Position numbers and translations under genes: made by a program. Positions 1 to 11,463 of a stretch of DNA of 64,000 nucleotides are shown here, in pieces. The DNA comes from Pararge aegeria (taxonomy: Eukaryota; Arthropoda; Insecta; Lepidoptera; Nymphalidae). Position 1 is the first letter of the stretch. Each line of letters begins with the position of its first letter. The notes beneath the pieces are model-generated. The model saw only the letters and a list, made by a program, of their open reading frames with translations. It was not told where the DNA came from and did no database searches. The stretch covers positions 5,952,001 through 6,016,000 of the forward strand of contig NC_053181.1 of the NCBI RefSeq assembly GCF_905163445.1, given 5' to 3'.

Positions 1-833
1 TTTGCTCTGTATTTTATTACACATCTAGCTTCAGTTGAGCGCTTGAGCTATTTAGTTTCAACGGTGATATCGGGCGATTTCACCGTTGAAACTAACCGAC
101 CAAGCAAGCGTGTCTCAGTTTTACTTATTTTTTATCTCAGTTTACCCTCAAACTTTGGTTCAGGACTGCATTTTAAATATTTTGGGCCAATAACCGTGCT
201 AATTAGAAACAAATATTAATAAAACCACGTTTTGCTATAGGAACTTTCAGACGTTCAAACTGTAGCCCAGAACATAGTTCAACGCGTAAACTGAGTTTCG
301 CCTGCGTTATCGCGTTTAGCTTGCATTATCGTGTTTAGTTATAATAGTCATAACCTTAAGCTTGTAGCAAAACGTGTTTTTTTTGGTTTCCACAGCGTAC
401 GGTGAAATCAGCTATTAAATGTTCAATCTATTGACGTCAAGAAGATTTGATTGTAACATTTTCTTATTCATCATTATCTGCAACCATTGCTAATGAACCG
501 ATGTTGAGCACAGGCCTCGAGGCATTCTTTTTCTTGGAGAAAGATAGTGTGAGCTAAGACCCACCATGCTGCCAAAATTCAATTTCTATTTTGTTGTGTT
601 ATTATTATTTTACGTTTTGCGTGCAAAAAAATGTTTCTTTTTTTCGGCTTTCACTATTTTAGCAATTGATATAGATATTTTTAATATTCTGATAAACAAT
701 TGATATAGAAATTATTAAAGAGTCAAAATTCTAGAGAGCGTTTTCATCAAAAGCTAGATTTATTTCACTATTTATTCAAATACTTAAGCTTTACTACATT
801 AAGTACTTAATTGAAATGAAATAGGTATAATAT
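1..833. other. AT-rich stretch without recognisable gene
   Basis: No ORF with coding character is seen. The part near 478-580 (CACAGGCCTC ... GACCCACCATGCTGCC) resembles the reverse complement of a common lepidopteran LINE 3' tail, but it is too short and diverged to call firmly. A hairpin at 52-95 is listed separately. Confidence 0.4.
52..95. repeat. Perfect 16-bp inverted repeat (hairpin)
   Basis: Positions 52-67 (TTAGTTTCAACGGTGA) pair perfectly with 80-95 across a 12-nt loop. No flanking duplication was found, so whether it is a transposon end or a local snap-back is open. Confidence 0.6.
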
Positions 834-1030
834 CGATTCAACGGTGAAAGAAAATATCGTGAGGAAACCTGCATGTCAGAGAGTTCTACACAACGTTCTC
901 AAAGGTATGTGGAGTCCACCAATCCGCACTGAGCCAGCGTGGTGGACTACGGCTTCTTCTTTCTCACCGGCCCGCTAGTCACGGGTCTCCCGTGCTCTGT
1001 AGTGGGCCGGTAATGAGTTCATGTTATTAT
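834..1030 (+). mobile_element. SINE S1, 5'-truncated copy
   Basis: This is the body and tail of the S1 family: ATCGTGAGGAAACCTGCATG, GAGAGTTCTAC, GTGGAGTCCACCAATCCGCA and GGGCCGGTAATG occur in the same order as in the full copy at 7715-8009. The tRNA-related head is missing. It is a non-autonomous retroposon that depends on a LINE for movement. Confidence 0.8.
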
Positions 1031-2633
1031 GTTAAAATTTGCCAAGCAATAACTAAGTACTCAAAACATTTTAAAGCACTCAACCCGTATAACGGCAAAT
1101 TTAATTACTGGGGTATGAAATGTTGAACATAATCAAATTTTCCGACCCCGCGCACGCGTCCAAGTACAAACTAACTCAAAATTACTTGAATGTACTTCGA
1201 GAGATTCATAATTTGATTTTAACCCGATAAAAGAGTGGCTCTAACTCGATAAATAACATGAACCGGGCTTTGTTTGCGCCGAATAATGTGATTCGAGCCC
1301 ATCCGATTGCAATTTGTAATAATTTTAATGTGCGGCGCAATTTATTAAGCATACAGTTGAGCTACGAGCTTTCCCTCCTCTTCCAACGGCTAAAGGATTA
1401 TAAGGAAAGGGGCAGCAGCGTCCTCTGTATCCCTACTACCATCTAAATAAAAAAAAATGTACTCTCCTGCTTTGTATTTATATCTCTGTAACTACTTTTT
1501 TTTCTTTGGTGTACAATAAAAGTGTATTCAGTCATTCATTCATTCATCTACTGCGATCACCAACCCGTCTGGCAAAGCGTGGTGATTATGGGCAGCCACC
1601 AGTATTGACTAAAGTATTTATGCAAATACCAATGAATTTATTACAGCGATAACTGTCGAACGTCACTTTTGCACACAATAAAATCACAAAAGTGACGTTT
1701 GACAGCAGTGTACGCGGAAATTACGCGGTAAACTTGTCGCGAGATACGGAATCACCCTGCCGTTTCCTGTAGTGGGTGGTTGGTGATGGGTTGATAATTA
1801 TAGAGAGAGCTTTTGTTACTGTTAGGCCGTCGGATATCATAATATTTTGATTGTGGTACGGTGTGTCCCTATAGTAGTTGCAGAGACCTGGAGCTTTTCC
1901 CAGCTGTTATATTGCTAAACTGTGGCACAAGTTTAGTAATGGTTGTGGGACACGCATTGTATTGTGTCCACAGCACGCCCCTGGTACACCGATTGTACTC
2001 CAGTGTAACTATAATTGCGAAGTTATTTATTGGCACTCCGCGGGAGATAATCTACATGTACGTGGAATTCAAACGCTGCAATAAATTCATTGATCAATTG
2101 TATTTACGTAGGTACTTTAGCTTAGACTGGCGGTTACACGAGACTTAGTCAGAAAACCAGGTTATAAAATGGGAACATGGTATAAAATGGTAAATTTTTT
2201 TAAAAGTATCCGCACCCTATTTCAGTTACTACAGGATGGATTTCCGGAATTAAAATTAGCATTTATAGCACTGTATAGTAATGTTCCATCACACTGTGGA
2301 AGTAATATCAGAGTTAGTAAAACTATTACCAAGATTAATCCTGATGCTGACAAACAAGAATGAATACTTACTGACAAACACGTATAAGTGTATGATGTCG
2401 TTCATATAATCATATCGACGGTGATAAGCAGTGAGCTTACAAAGTAATATATTAAATCAAAGGTGGAAATAAATTCTAATTGATACTTTTTATATTAGAG
2501 TATTTATTAAACTAAATTTTGTAAAACGTAAGTCGAAATCACAGTCTGAAACTAAAATTTCATAATTCCATGAATTAAATCTAGACTTTTCAATCTTCAG
2601 AAATACTAATTTGTCTATAAAATATATGTCTAA
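1031..2633. other. Mostly unique sequence with small repeat traces
   Basis: A CATT-repeat (about 1532-1553) precedes a short LINE tail-D-like piece (1548-1610: GATCACCAACCCG ... GCGTGGTGATTATGGGC). The open frames at 1861-2148 and 1878-2084 overlap each other, have no recognisable domain and are probably chance. Confidence 0.4.
1653..1705. repeat. 19-bp inverted repeat with 15-nt loop
   Basis: The left arm 1653-1671 (CTGTCGAACGTCACTTTTG) and right arm 1687-1705 are complementary with one mismatch. The arms contain ACGTCAC. It may be the remnant of a very small TIR element or a local template-switch product. Confidence 0.55.
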
Positions 2634-2664
2634 TATCTTATCTTATCTTATCTTATCTTATCTT
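2634..2664. repeat. Microsatellite (ATCTT)n
   Basis: About six tandem ATCTT units lie directly before the Helitron-like copy that starts at about 2665. Confidence 0.9.
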
Positions 2665-2963
2665 AATATATATATAAATCTCCTGTCACGATGTTTGTCC
2701 GCGATAGACTCCTAAACTACTTAACCGATTTTGAATTAAATTGGCACACCGTGAGCAGTCTGGTCCAACTTAAGAGATAGGATAGCTTAATTCTTTAATT
2801 ATAGTCGCAATGTTATTTTATTGCAAATTATTTGTCTATAATTATTTGACAGTCACATGTTATACATATATATATATATACTACTATACTCATTTAAGGC
2901 TTAGCGATACTGAATACTTTAAAAACAAAATCAAACGCAGACGAAGTCGCGGGCAACAGCTAG
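2665..2963 (+). mobile_element. Non-autonomous Helitron-like element
   Basis: The 5' part reads CTCCTGTCACGATGTTTGTC ... ACTACTTAACCGATTTTGAA. The 3' part reads ACGCAGACGAAGTCGCGGGC followed by AACAGCTAG, the CTAG terminus known from lepidopteran Helitrons, with a host T next. It has no ORF. A related copy at 16261-16697 shares the GCTTAGCGATACTGAATACTTT and CGCAGACGAAG segments. The (TA)n at 2866-2880 lies inside it. Superfamily assignment rests on the terminal sequence alone. Confidence 0.6.
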
Positions 2964-3684
2964 TATAATATATTTATAATCTTATTGAGTGATTTGAATG
3001 CGGGTTTTCTTTAAATTTTATAAATAAAACTATAACTATAACAACAGGCAACTCATGATTAAATTAAGATAGTTATATAACTAGGCAACTAGATGTGTCT
3101 GTTTTGTTTATGTCTAAAATTTATTGGCTTGCGAACCACTTTACAATTTAAATGTTCACACAGTACTTACTAGTTAATTACCTTTGTTGTAAAAACATAA
3201 TATAAATTACTTATGCCACCTTTTAATTTATCGTGAGAATTAAACAGACTTTTATTTTGTACACATGTGAAGCAGGCTATTATAAATGTCCACATAATTG
3301 CTACGAAATATTCTCTAGCTATGCGTCGGTTATGCTTTCACTCATATTTATAGCTTCATAGCGAACGGATATAGATGCGCCATTATTTTTAATCAAACTG
3401 TCCTATTAACTTTGGCGCATACAACATATTTTATTTTTTAACCCGAAAAAAAAATTAAATTTGCTTTTCTACTCAATATAACCCGCCCCCCCACAATGCA
3501 TCGACCACGCGATTTATTTTCGCGTTTGTTCGGCTCCAAGATGCTAAATAATCCAAAACCTTACTGAAGAACTAGGCTATCAAATGTATGAAAGATTATT
3601 CAAATCCGCCTGCTAGTTTCAGAGATGAGCGCGTTCAAACAAACAAACAAAAATATACTCTTCAAGCAGCTTCACTTTAAGTAT
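2964..3684. other. AT-rich stretch, nothing recognised
   Basis: No coding signal, repeat head or inverted repeat was noticed. Confidence 0.4.
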
Positions 3685-3895
3685 AGAACGCTAAGTCGCT
3701 TGACGGCATGTCTTTGTCGGTAAGGCGGTAACTAGCTAAGGCCGAAGCCTCCCAACAGACCAGACCAGAGTAAATACAGATATTATTCATTCTTACAAAA
3801 AGTCCGTAATTGCCTCGCTCGGGATCGAACCCGGGACCTCCATTTAAAAGACTAAAGCGCTTACCACTGCGCCAGAGATGTAAGTAGTAATAGTT
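3685..3895 (-). mobile_element. SINE S3, 3'-truncated copy on minus strand
   Basis: Read on the minus strand, the tRNA-like head carries an A box (GGCGCAGTGG-type, seen as CCACTGCGCCAGAGA) and a B box (GGTTCGATCCC, seen as GGGATCGAACCCGGGACCTCC). The S3 body follows (AGGCTTCGGCC, GTAACTAGC, AAAGACATGCCG). It is a tRNA-derived SINE, not a tRNA gene. The head is partly duplicated downstream (see 3784-4099). Confidence 0.8.
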
Positions 3896-4099
3896 TTGTT
3901 TTAACTATATAGTTTAAACTTTAATGGGCATATTTAAATTCAGATATTACTCTTTCTTACGAAAATTTCGTGATTGCCTCGCTCGGGATCGAACCCGGGA
4001 CCTCCATTTATAAGACTAAAGCGCTTACCACTGCGCCAGAGAGGTAACTAGTTATAGTTATGTTCTTACTATATAGTTTAAACTGTAATGGGCATATTA
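3784..4099. repeat. Tandem duplication (period about 164) of a SINE S3 head plus flank
   Basis: 3784-3931 and 3947-4099 are near-identical: each holds the S3 tRNA-like head and the same 3' flank ending ACTATATAGTTTAAACT(T/G)TAATGGGCATATT. The flank is shared, so this is a local duplication after SINE insertion and not two insertions. Confidence 0.8.
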
Positions 4100-5218
4100 T
4101 GAAATATCGCAGAGTAAATAAATATTCTTAAACTTTTTGGCATTATATCCCCGCCGTTGGCACGAAATGCCAGCAACATTTAAACTGCATTAACATCAAA
4201 TATATCACTCGTAATGGCTTAACGCCTCGTCTATGAATATCAATTTCTGCACTGAAAGACTATTTGTATTGAATTCGTTAAGCGATCGCAAAAATCGCGA
4301 TTTGCTTAGCATAAACTCAACCCTTGCTGGTTCGGCTTAAATCAGAAATTATAGGCAAAGAGTCGGCGACTTTTAGATCATGCGTTCTACATTAATTTAC
4401 GTATATTGAAAACTAGAAGTAGCACTTGTCGTATCTTATGTTTTCCAATATAAACTTTCCTATCCCCTATCCTCTATTCACGCCCTTATTAAGTAACTTA
4501 AATTTAAATCATTTTACTTTTAAACGTAGGACTTTCATGCAACTTTCTTATCCCCATAAATAGTTGCTAATGTCACCAGCAGAGCTAGCACAGGCATGAG
4601 ACAAAAATTATATCCCCCGATTATATCCCCTGACAGGGGATGAAATTAACGTGTCCACCTGCTAAAGCACGGGAATTTTATTTGGATATTATTTCCACTT
4701 GTGCGCCAATGCTCTGAGAGTTGATAAAGCTGTGAGAGAAGATAAATCTTTATCCCGGGGAGATAACTATCTCCTGCCCTTGCTAGCCGTGCAGGGTGTG
4801 TGTATATAATCTTCGACGTGTGGGAAAGTCATATTAAAACGGTATAGACGTTCCAAAGATGAACCTATGCAAACAGACAGAAAAAAGACTGTTCTTTGGG
4901 TCATGCAAGTTATCGTTTAAGTTATCTTCTGAGCTTAATAATAGGTAGTCATAAGTTATCGTATATCCGTAATTTATATAGAGGTCAAAACAACAAGAAT
5001 TGTCATCGTTGTAACATTACTTCAAACACATTCGTCTTGCGTATTGACACCTATAGCTATTTTAATAGAAGTTTGTTTGATGGTATTTTTTTTTATTAAT
5101 AGGCATATTTTTAAAATTCAATTGTATGTTGATCTGTATCTACCTTAAAGGGCAGTGACAACTTAGTCTAAGATTAAAGCACGCTAACCTAGATAGGATG
5201 GCAAGGTCTGGCTTTTAA

Positions 5219-5257
5219 TACCTGCAACTTACCTGCAACTTACCTGCAACCTCCCAC
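5219..5257. repeat. Three tandem copies of a 12-bp unit
   Basis: ACCTGCAACTT is repeated three times in a row, the last copy diverging into ACCTCCC. Confidence 0.8.
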
Positions 5258-5526
5258 TAATTAAACCAAAGCTTTCCGCCGCTCTTATCATCCTCATGTA
5301 TTTGGGTTACAATATGATGAGCATTTGTTAACACAGATGATTTAGCAACTGAAATGTTGACAGATAAGAATACGTTTGAATCACGGCGTATCCTACAGCT
5401 TCGTGACACAAACCTTCTGAACAAAAGTAGCATATAACTCCAAAATAAATAAATAAGCAGTGTTTTGTCACATTTTAACCGTAAGCACCTTTAAAATAGC
5501 TCAGCAAGAAAATAAATTTAATAAAT

Positions 5527-5600
5527 ATTCGGACATTATACTACTTTTAAGATTAAAAAATAGTTAAAATTGAAAAAATTAAGTATAATGTCTGACAAAA
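5527..5600. repeat. Small inverted-repeat element with GACATTATACT ends
   Basis: GGACATTATACT near 5532 faces AGTATAATGTCTGACA near 5582, giving an AT-rich internal loop of about 40 nt. The same GACATTATACTTC motif forms the ends of a larger element at 19978-20390, suggesting one family. Confidence 0.45.
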
Positions 5601-6644
5601 TAGTTATTTTTTAATGTTAGAAGTATAATGTAATGAGTTATGTGCTACTTTTGTTAAGTTGTTTTGTGTCACGATGCTGTAGGGTACGCCGCGCGCCGTG
5701 ATTCCTGATCGTGTTCAAACGAATTATATTGAACTGTCACCAGCTCTTCGCCCGCATTTATTTCGCTTGTTATGTGTGAAATATCTGCGAATGTGTTCGC
5801 GTCAAATTCGATCTTTCAATTGTCCCTCGTTAATCCTCTATTAATGCGAGCGGCTTTGTCACGCTCGCCATATGGCGTCTTACAACTGGCCGACAAAGAC
5901 CGAGCTGTCGTCAAAGATTTAACGCACAATAGCGGATTCTACTGCATTTGACGATGTGTTTAATTTCGTAGGGACCTTAAATAATAGTGTGAAATCGCAA
6001 AAAATAACGTTTACACTAACACCCGTAGGCTTAAACAATATAGTGTATTGTCGAATCGTTACCTCTTTGTGGAATACGATTCTATCGATTCTTGAATAGC
6101 GATTTACGTGTAATGGAAATATTCAATTCAATACACTTTGGTGTGATATTGTGTAGAATATCGCATTAAATAATTCATTATTGAAAATGTGGGGTTTATT
6201 ACAACTGTAACTTTTTTGAGGGTCATTATCAAACTGTGATAGTTTTTCTCCTTTCATTATTATTTCAAAATATTCATTAAACTAACGGTTACTGCGAGAT
6301 TAATAAAATACCGAAAAGAACGTGGACAAGTTTGAGGGCTATAGCTAGTTAATACTAATATATCTTCTTTTATAAATTGTTACAACTACTCTCGTCCACA
6401 TATTATAATTGCTATTTGTTCAATACTTGAACAATAAAACATTTAAGTATCGATCCAGTTACTAATAACATCTTTGTTCATAATCATCCCAGTTGGTGTA
6501 AAGATCTATGGCGTTTTATTAGTTTTACTTATTTTGTTTTGTCAATGTTTTTTGCTCTCTTGTCTACGGGAATAAAAAAGTACTGTAGCAAAAATTATGT
6601 TTGTTACAAATAAAAATAAACGGATGTGAATTGTGAATTTGGCT

Positions 6645-6870
6645 CAAAAAATTCAAATTCAAATTCATTTATTTCAAGTAGGCCTACTTTATAAGCACTT
6701 TTGAAATGTCAAGTATGTATGTTTGTGTGACTCTACCACCGGTTCGGAAAGCAGATTCTTCCGAGAAGAGCCGGCAAGAAACTCAGTAGTTGCTCTATAA
6801 GTTATTTCAATATATCCACAACCTAACACTATTTACTCAGCATGACAGTTGAATACCCAAAACTCCTTAC
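6645..6870 (-). mobile_element. LINE 3' tail family A fragment (minus strand)
   Basis: On the minus strand it ends ...GGCCTACTTGAAATAAATGAATTTG and carries CTTGCCGGCTCTTC ... CCGAACCGGTGGTAGAGTC upstream. The same block recurs at 37528, 42345, 43215, 46100 and 49950. It is a 5'-truncated untranslated tail with no coding part left. Confidence 0.7.
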
Positions 6871-6871
6871 A

Positions 6872-7200
6872 AATATATCTTCTTCTTTAGGTGCCTCTCC
6901 AACTAGTGAAGGTTGACCGTCAGTTTTTGATAATTCGCCTTTTCTCTCGCGAGGCTAAACAGCTGGGCGGCACTCGCGATTCCAGTCCACTGCGTGCGTC
7001 TCTTTCCAGCAACTTTGCCCATCATTACCAGTTGCCTGTAGCGTAGATAAGCAACTATATTCTTTTTGACGGTCTTCCAAAGCTGACAACCAACTCGTCG
7101 CAAAACTTCCTTGTTAACCTTTTGAGTCCAACTGATTGTAGCACATCTCGTATGCTTCTAGACGTTTCCTGAGATCTTCTTTGCTGTTAGAAATACATAG
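6872..7200 (-). pseudogene. C-terminal remnant of a LINE polyprotein
   Basis: The minus-strand frame ending at 6903 reads QLVMMGKVAGKR, then WTGIASAAQLF and YQKLTVNLH-stop. This matches the C-terminus of a widespread insect non-LTR retrotransposon polyprotein. Between GKR and WTGIAS the family normally has about 15 more residues (GRxxxSWLRNIR type), so an internal in-frame deletion is inferred. After the stop the strand runs into a purine-rich AAGAAGAAGA tail near 6880, as in that LINE. Everything upstream of about 7195 is lost. It abuts the tail-A fragment at 6645-6870 in the same orientation. Confidence 0.6.
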
Positions 7201-7714
7201 TAAGATTAAATCATTTATGCAACATACTTATACAGCAAAGACCGAGCCAAACTTCACATTTTCCAGTAACTAATTCTAACAAAGCAAAAACTCCAGATAA
7301 TAATATATTGCACTAGCGAAATAAATAAAAAATGGTGCCTAAAATGCCCCAATTTGAATAAAACCCCTTATCCGACCCCCTAGTAATAAATAGAGGTAGA
7401 TCTGAGGGTAGATCGAGGGCAGGTTTGACTGACTTTGCACTATATCTTGTATATTACCAGTTATATGTCAGCAATTTACGTAAGTGCCGACCGAACCCAT
7501 ATCAGAAATAAATGACCTCTTTACAGCTTCGTGTGGTAGTTTTATTATACAACTTTTTTCATTAATATTAGCATCTAGCAAGAATGGTATGCAGTTTGCA
7601 GTATTACTTCCATCTTTTGAAAAACGTCGGTAAAGTAATATACACACATATATTTTTTTCATCAATACTAACCCCACTTCAGGGAACGGGTTTCTTGTCA
7701 AAACGATAATTTGA
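7201..7714. other. Unique AT-rich stretch
   Basis: The only open frame (7468-7701, minus, 77 residues) has no recognisable domain and is not supported as a gene. Confidence 0.35.
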
Positions 7715-8009
7715 AGCGGTGATAGCGCAGTGGGTAGGAGCTCGACTTCACTTTCGGGTAGCTAAGTTCGAATCCCAGCACGCACCTCTAACTTTTCTAA
7801 GTTATGTGCGTTTTAAGTAATTAAAAATATCACTTGCTTCGACGGCGAACGAGAACATCGTGAGGAAACATGCATGCCTGAGAGTTCTACATAATGTTCT
7901 CCAAGGTATGTGAAGTCCACCAATCCGCACTGGGCCAGCGTGGTGGACCCGTGCCTTGTAGTAGGCCGGTAATGGGTCGATATGATGATGATGATGATGA
8001 TGATGATAT
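7715..8009 (+). mobile_element. SINE S1, near full-length copy
   Basis: This is the best S1 copy in the window. The tRNA-like head is AGCGGTGATAGCGCAGTGGG (A box) and AGTTCGAATCCC (B box). The body has TCGTGAGGAAAC, GAGAGTTCTAC and CCACCAATCCGCACTGGGCC. The tail GGGTCGATATGATG runs into (ATG)n. An internal Pol III promoter is expected from the two boxes. The clean boxes and tail suggest a fairly young copy. Confidence 0.85.
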
Positions 8010-8044
8010 ATTTACTTACTGTGAATTAATACTAATATATCTTC

Positions 8045-8261
8045 TACGGCCTTAGTTTACCATAGCCAAGTGTAGATTGGTAGACTTCACACACCCTTTC
8101 GGACATTCGGACATTATTGAGAACTCCAGAGGCATTCCGATCCTCACGATGTTTTTCTTTACTGTTAAAAGTTAAGAGGCTCGTGCCGGGGTTCGAACTG
8201 GCGAAAAAAAAGTAGCCCTGAAAGTGACGCTGAAGTCACACTAGGCTATGACCACTTTATT
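8045..8261 (-). mobile_element. Diverged S1-like SINE on minus strand
   Basis: The reverse complement shows GGTGATAGCCTAG-type A-box and GTTCGAACCCCGGCACGAGC B-box segments, then AACATCGTGAGGAT, GAGTTCTCAATAATGTCC and GTGAAGTCTACCAATCTACAC. The layout is that of S1, but sequence differences are large enough to be a sister subfamily. Confidence 0.65.
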
Positions 8262-9092
8262 TTTTTACGGTGGCAAGTAAAATTGTCGACTTCTTTTCGA
8301 AAGGACAAAGTGACCGTATTTTCTCATTTCGTAATTTTGTTATTTATTGAGCTGAGAAGACGCGAAAATGTCAGAACTCCGCCGTGAAATGCGCCACAAT
8401 AAATCACAAGAGGGGTCCTTAATTGTGAAAAATATTATTTTTCCGCCGAAAGCGTGCTAAGCGACTTAAAATTTAGCTGTGAAAGGAATTTCTAATACAT
8501 TTAATGAACTCAGGGGAAGTTATAAAAACGTGTTTTTTGCTGATTAATTGATGATAATATCCTTAATATTAACTCAGAAGTATTCGTAGAGAGTTATGAC
8601 GAAAGTACGAATACCTAGGTGGAGTTAAATAAGGGGATTTTTTTAAAAGGATATCTAAATATCTACGCTTTTAAGTATTTAAGATTTATCGTTATGTACG
8701 TTGTTTGATATTTCCTCTAAGTAGGTAAGGTTAAGATAAATCCCTTTATAAAACTAGTATAAACTAGTGTATTTCATAAGGAATCGCCCTGTAAAAATGT
8801 TAAATCAAAAGAAGCATTTTTATCTTTACATACAAACTATACATTCTAAGTGTTTACTTATGACAACCTTGTTGAAAATATACGACCGACACGCATAGTA
8901 CCTACGTAATAAAGTGTCATGAGTCACTCGATTTTAATTATGCATGTGATGTTAGGGCTGTATCCGATTAATTTCAGTAAAAGCTATGGTAGTGCTTAAA
9001 ACTCTTAGGTTTACGGTTTCACAGATAAGTCTCAGAGACAGTACATAATGTAATTCAAAATCCTATGAAGTATTATTTCGGTTTTCATATAC
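8262..9092. other. Unique stretch, nothing recognised
   Basis: The part 8335-8500 has slightly higher GC (GAACTCCGCCGTGAAATGCG) but no ORF or known repeat. Confidence 0.35.
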
Positions 9093-9275
9093 ACGTTATA
9101 TTGCACTACAAGTTAGCCCTTGACTGCAAGCGAGCTAACCGGGATATGGGAGTAAAACAAAGAAACCCCTTTTCGGTTTCCGCGCGGCTTCGTACGAAAA
9201 TGCTAAAACGTTTGGCGGCGCGTCTTTGTTAGTAGGGTGCTGTAATTGCTACCTGGGTGTTACGGGAGGCTAGTA
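9093..9275 (-). mobile_element. SINE S3 body fragment, minus strand
   Basis: CACTACAAGTTAGCCCTTGA at the left is the S3 3' end. GGCGGCGCGTCTTTGTTAGT and GGGAGGCTAG further right are the S3 body, with the tRNA-like head absent. It lies about 350 bp from an S3 copy in opposite orientation (9620-9877). Confidence 0.7.
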
Positions 9276-9619
9276 GATAAGGAAATCACTATTAAATCTA
9301 ATCTGACATCTCAATATTTTGGGTTGCTATAACTTCAAGCGATAGCGTACGTGACATCTTTATCGCCACTTCGGTGTAATTTGCCTATTGAAGACAAAGG
9401 TAAGTTCGTAAGTTTTTTTTTGTCCGATCGTGTAAAACGGAATAACGATTTTTTTTATATCGGAAGAGCACCATCCTTGTCAGTACGGTTTCCCGGCGTT
9501 CCTATCCAATCGAATAAGTAAACGTTGGTAGAAAAACTCACACTTGGTCCTCAGATATGTATATACCTTTAATCCGCGTTAATGCTTTTCAATAACAGAG
9601 TAATTTTATGTATGTCGAC

Positions 9620-9877
9620 CTCATTGGCGCAACGGTGAGCGCTGTGAATTTAAGTAGGAAGTTCCTAGTTCGATTCCCGTCAGGGGAATTTTGGGAATTT
9701 ACAAGTTCGACGTAGTCGTGCCGCTAAGCGATTTAGTGTTCGTGCGAAGTCGCGTAGAAACCGATTAGGGGTATGACTACCAACACCCTCTCTCCCTAAC
9801 AGGTTAGCCCTCTACCATAACTTACTACCAGGTGAGATTGCAGTCAAGGGTCTAACTTGTAGAGGAATAAAAAAATA
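9620..9877 (+). mobile_element. SINE S3 copy with internal deletion
   Basis: The tRNA-like head has CATTGGCGCAACGGTGAGCG (A box) and AGTTCGATTCCCGTC (B box). Most of the TCTGGTCTGGTGGGAGGC segment is missing. The body resumes at GACGTAGTCGTGCCGCTAAG and ends GGTGAGATTGCAGTCAAGGG then an A-rich tail. Confidence 0.8.
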
Positions 9878-10088
9878 ACAAAACTTGTGCAGTGTCAGGG
9901 CATCTTCGTATATCTAGCCTACAAGTTTTTGATTTTTCGAGTCACACGAAATTAAACTTTCTATACTACAGATGAGGTATTTCTTGAACTGCAACTTTGT
10001 GTGGTTCACCGCCTTAAGATAATCGCTTAAAGTGGTAACACACGCTCCGTGAAATATTTTGTACTGAAGTATATATTTGATACTATTT

Positions 10089-10160
10089 AGGAACTCCCTA
10101 CAAAAGACCTATGTCCAGTAGTGCACGTTAATCGGTGACGCTATGATAATGATGATATAT
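10089..10160 (+). mobile_element. RTE-type LINE 3' end scrap
   Basis: CTCCCTACAAAAGACCTATG, CCAGTAGTGCACGTTAATCG and a GATAATGATGAT tail match the 3' end of the RTE-type LINE seen at 49535-49785. Confidence 0.6.
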
Positions 10161-10527
10161 AATGTACTAATTCCCCCTGCGGTTCGAAATGACTCTCTAG
10201 AGCCACTTGGCTCTGCAGCGAAATGGGTTTGTAATTCTTCAGCAAGGTATCATAACCGTTTTTGAAGAACTGTACCGTGGTGGTACTGTACTTCTGTGAT
10301 GATAGAAGATTCTCATAGTTATATGATGGTGAAAGAATGATATATCAACGATACATTAACCTTTCGTCTTGAAATTTATTTCTGATGTGACACTTAATAT
10401 CTATATCCATCTACGCCTAGTACCTACTAGCATCTGAAAATTTTATCCCGAGAAAATAAACAGTTCCCGCGGGTTAATAAAACCCCCTTAAAAACGCAGA
10501 TAAAGGCGCAGGCAAGATAGATATTTA

Positions 10528-10978
10528 ACTAGCTTCTGCGCGCAACTTCGTCTGCGTGGACTTCAGAATTGGGTATAAAGCTTCGCTCGTTATTTTTTTT
10601 TAATTTTCCCTCTAGATCTACTAAAGGAATCGGGATTACCTATTGTAACGAATAAGACGTCAGCCATTGCACCGACCACATATTATAGATAGACAATTTG
10701 TCAAAGCCAAGCCGCCATGTTGTCGTACCTCACCGCCATGCCAAAAATTCCGCCATTATGGTTTGGTACGTCAATCTAGCCAAAGCCCACCATTTTTTTG
10801 AAAAGTATTAACATATTATGTTGTACTAATATTGTTTTTATTTGCGTATCCTTTACACTATGTTCTTTCCATGTCAAAGACGCATGCCAAATTTCATCCA
10901 TATCCGTTCAGCCGTTTTTGCGTGATTCAGTAACAAACATCCACACTTTCACATTTATAATATTAGTTGGATAGTAGG
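10528..10978 (-). mobile_element. Non-autonomous Helitron-like element, minus strand
   Basis: The left edge ACTAGCTTCTGCGCGCAACT followed by TCGTCTGCGTGG is the reverse complement of the Helitron CTAGT 3' end. The right edge CACTTTCACATTTATAATAT and TAGTTGGATAGTAGGA is the reverse complement of the 5' end seen at 16261 and 62804. The internal GCCGTTTTTGCGTGATTCAG is also typical. No ORF. Confidence 0.6.
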
Positions 10979-11463
10979 ATTCGTAGGATAGTAAGATGAT
11001 ATTTTAGCGTCTCTCTGTCTTATAAATTTGACTAGACTAGACAATCAGTTACTAGGCTATCGCTTTTGCTTTAAAACCAATATCGCGCGCTAAGAAAGGT
11101 ACGTGTGATAGAGCCTTAATCCGCGTGGTATGGGCCGAAGCCTCGACGGGTGGTGGTATCTTATTTGCATAAGTTTTGTTTTTAACTCCAAATCAAACAT
11201 GCTCTAAGAATAAACGACTGCATAGCGGATCAATAAAATTTGATTCTTAGCTGTAAATTAAACGTACATATAATGATAAATTAGTGTTATTTATCATACG
11301 AGCAATAATATTTCATTCCTACACTATTTATAATGAATGTTCATGTTTCTTAGGGCAATTTTTTTTAATAACCAAAATACTTAGATTTCGCATAAATAAA
11401 TGTGATTCTTTTATTAAATTTTTATAAACTGGCAGAATCCCTAAGGTCATCATTAATTAACGT

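Larger units (their letters stand above)
4100..6644. other. Long AT-rich stretch with few landmarks
   Basis: No gene is recognised. The 67-residue frame at 4896-5099 has no coding character. Small repeats at 5219-5257 and 5527-5600 are listed separately. Confidence 0.4.

Noticed and set aside
1861..2148. 95-residue hypothetical protein
   Set aside because: Another frame of similar quality overlaps it on the same strand, and there is no domain and no supporting splice or start evidence.
3811..3890. tRNA gene on the minus strand
   Set aside because: A and B boxes are present, but the sequence continues into the S3 SINE body and lacks a tRNA acceptor stem. The same holds for the S1 and S2 heads at 7715, 13595 and 46480.
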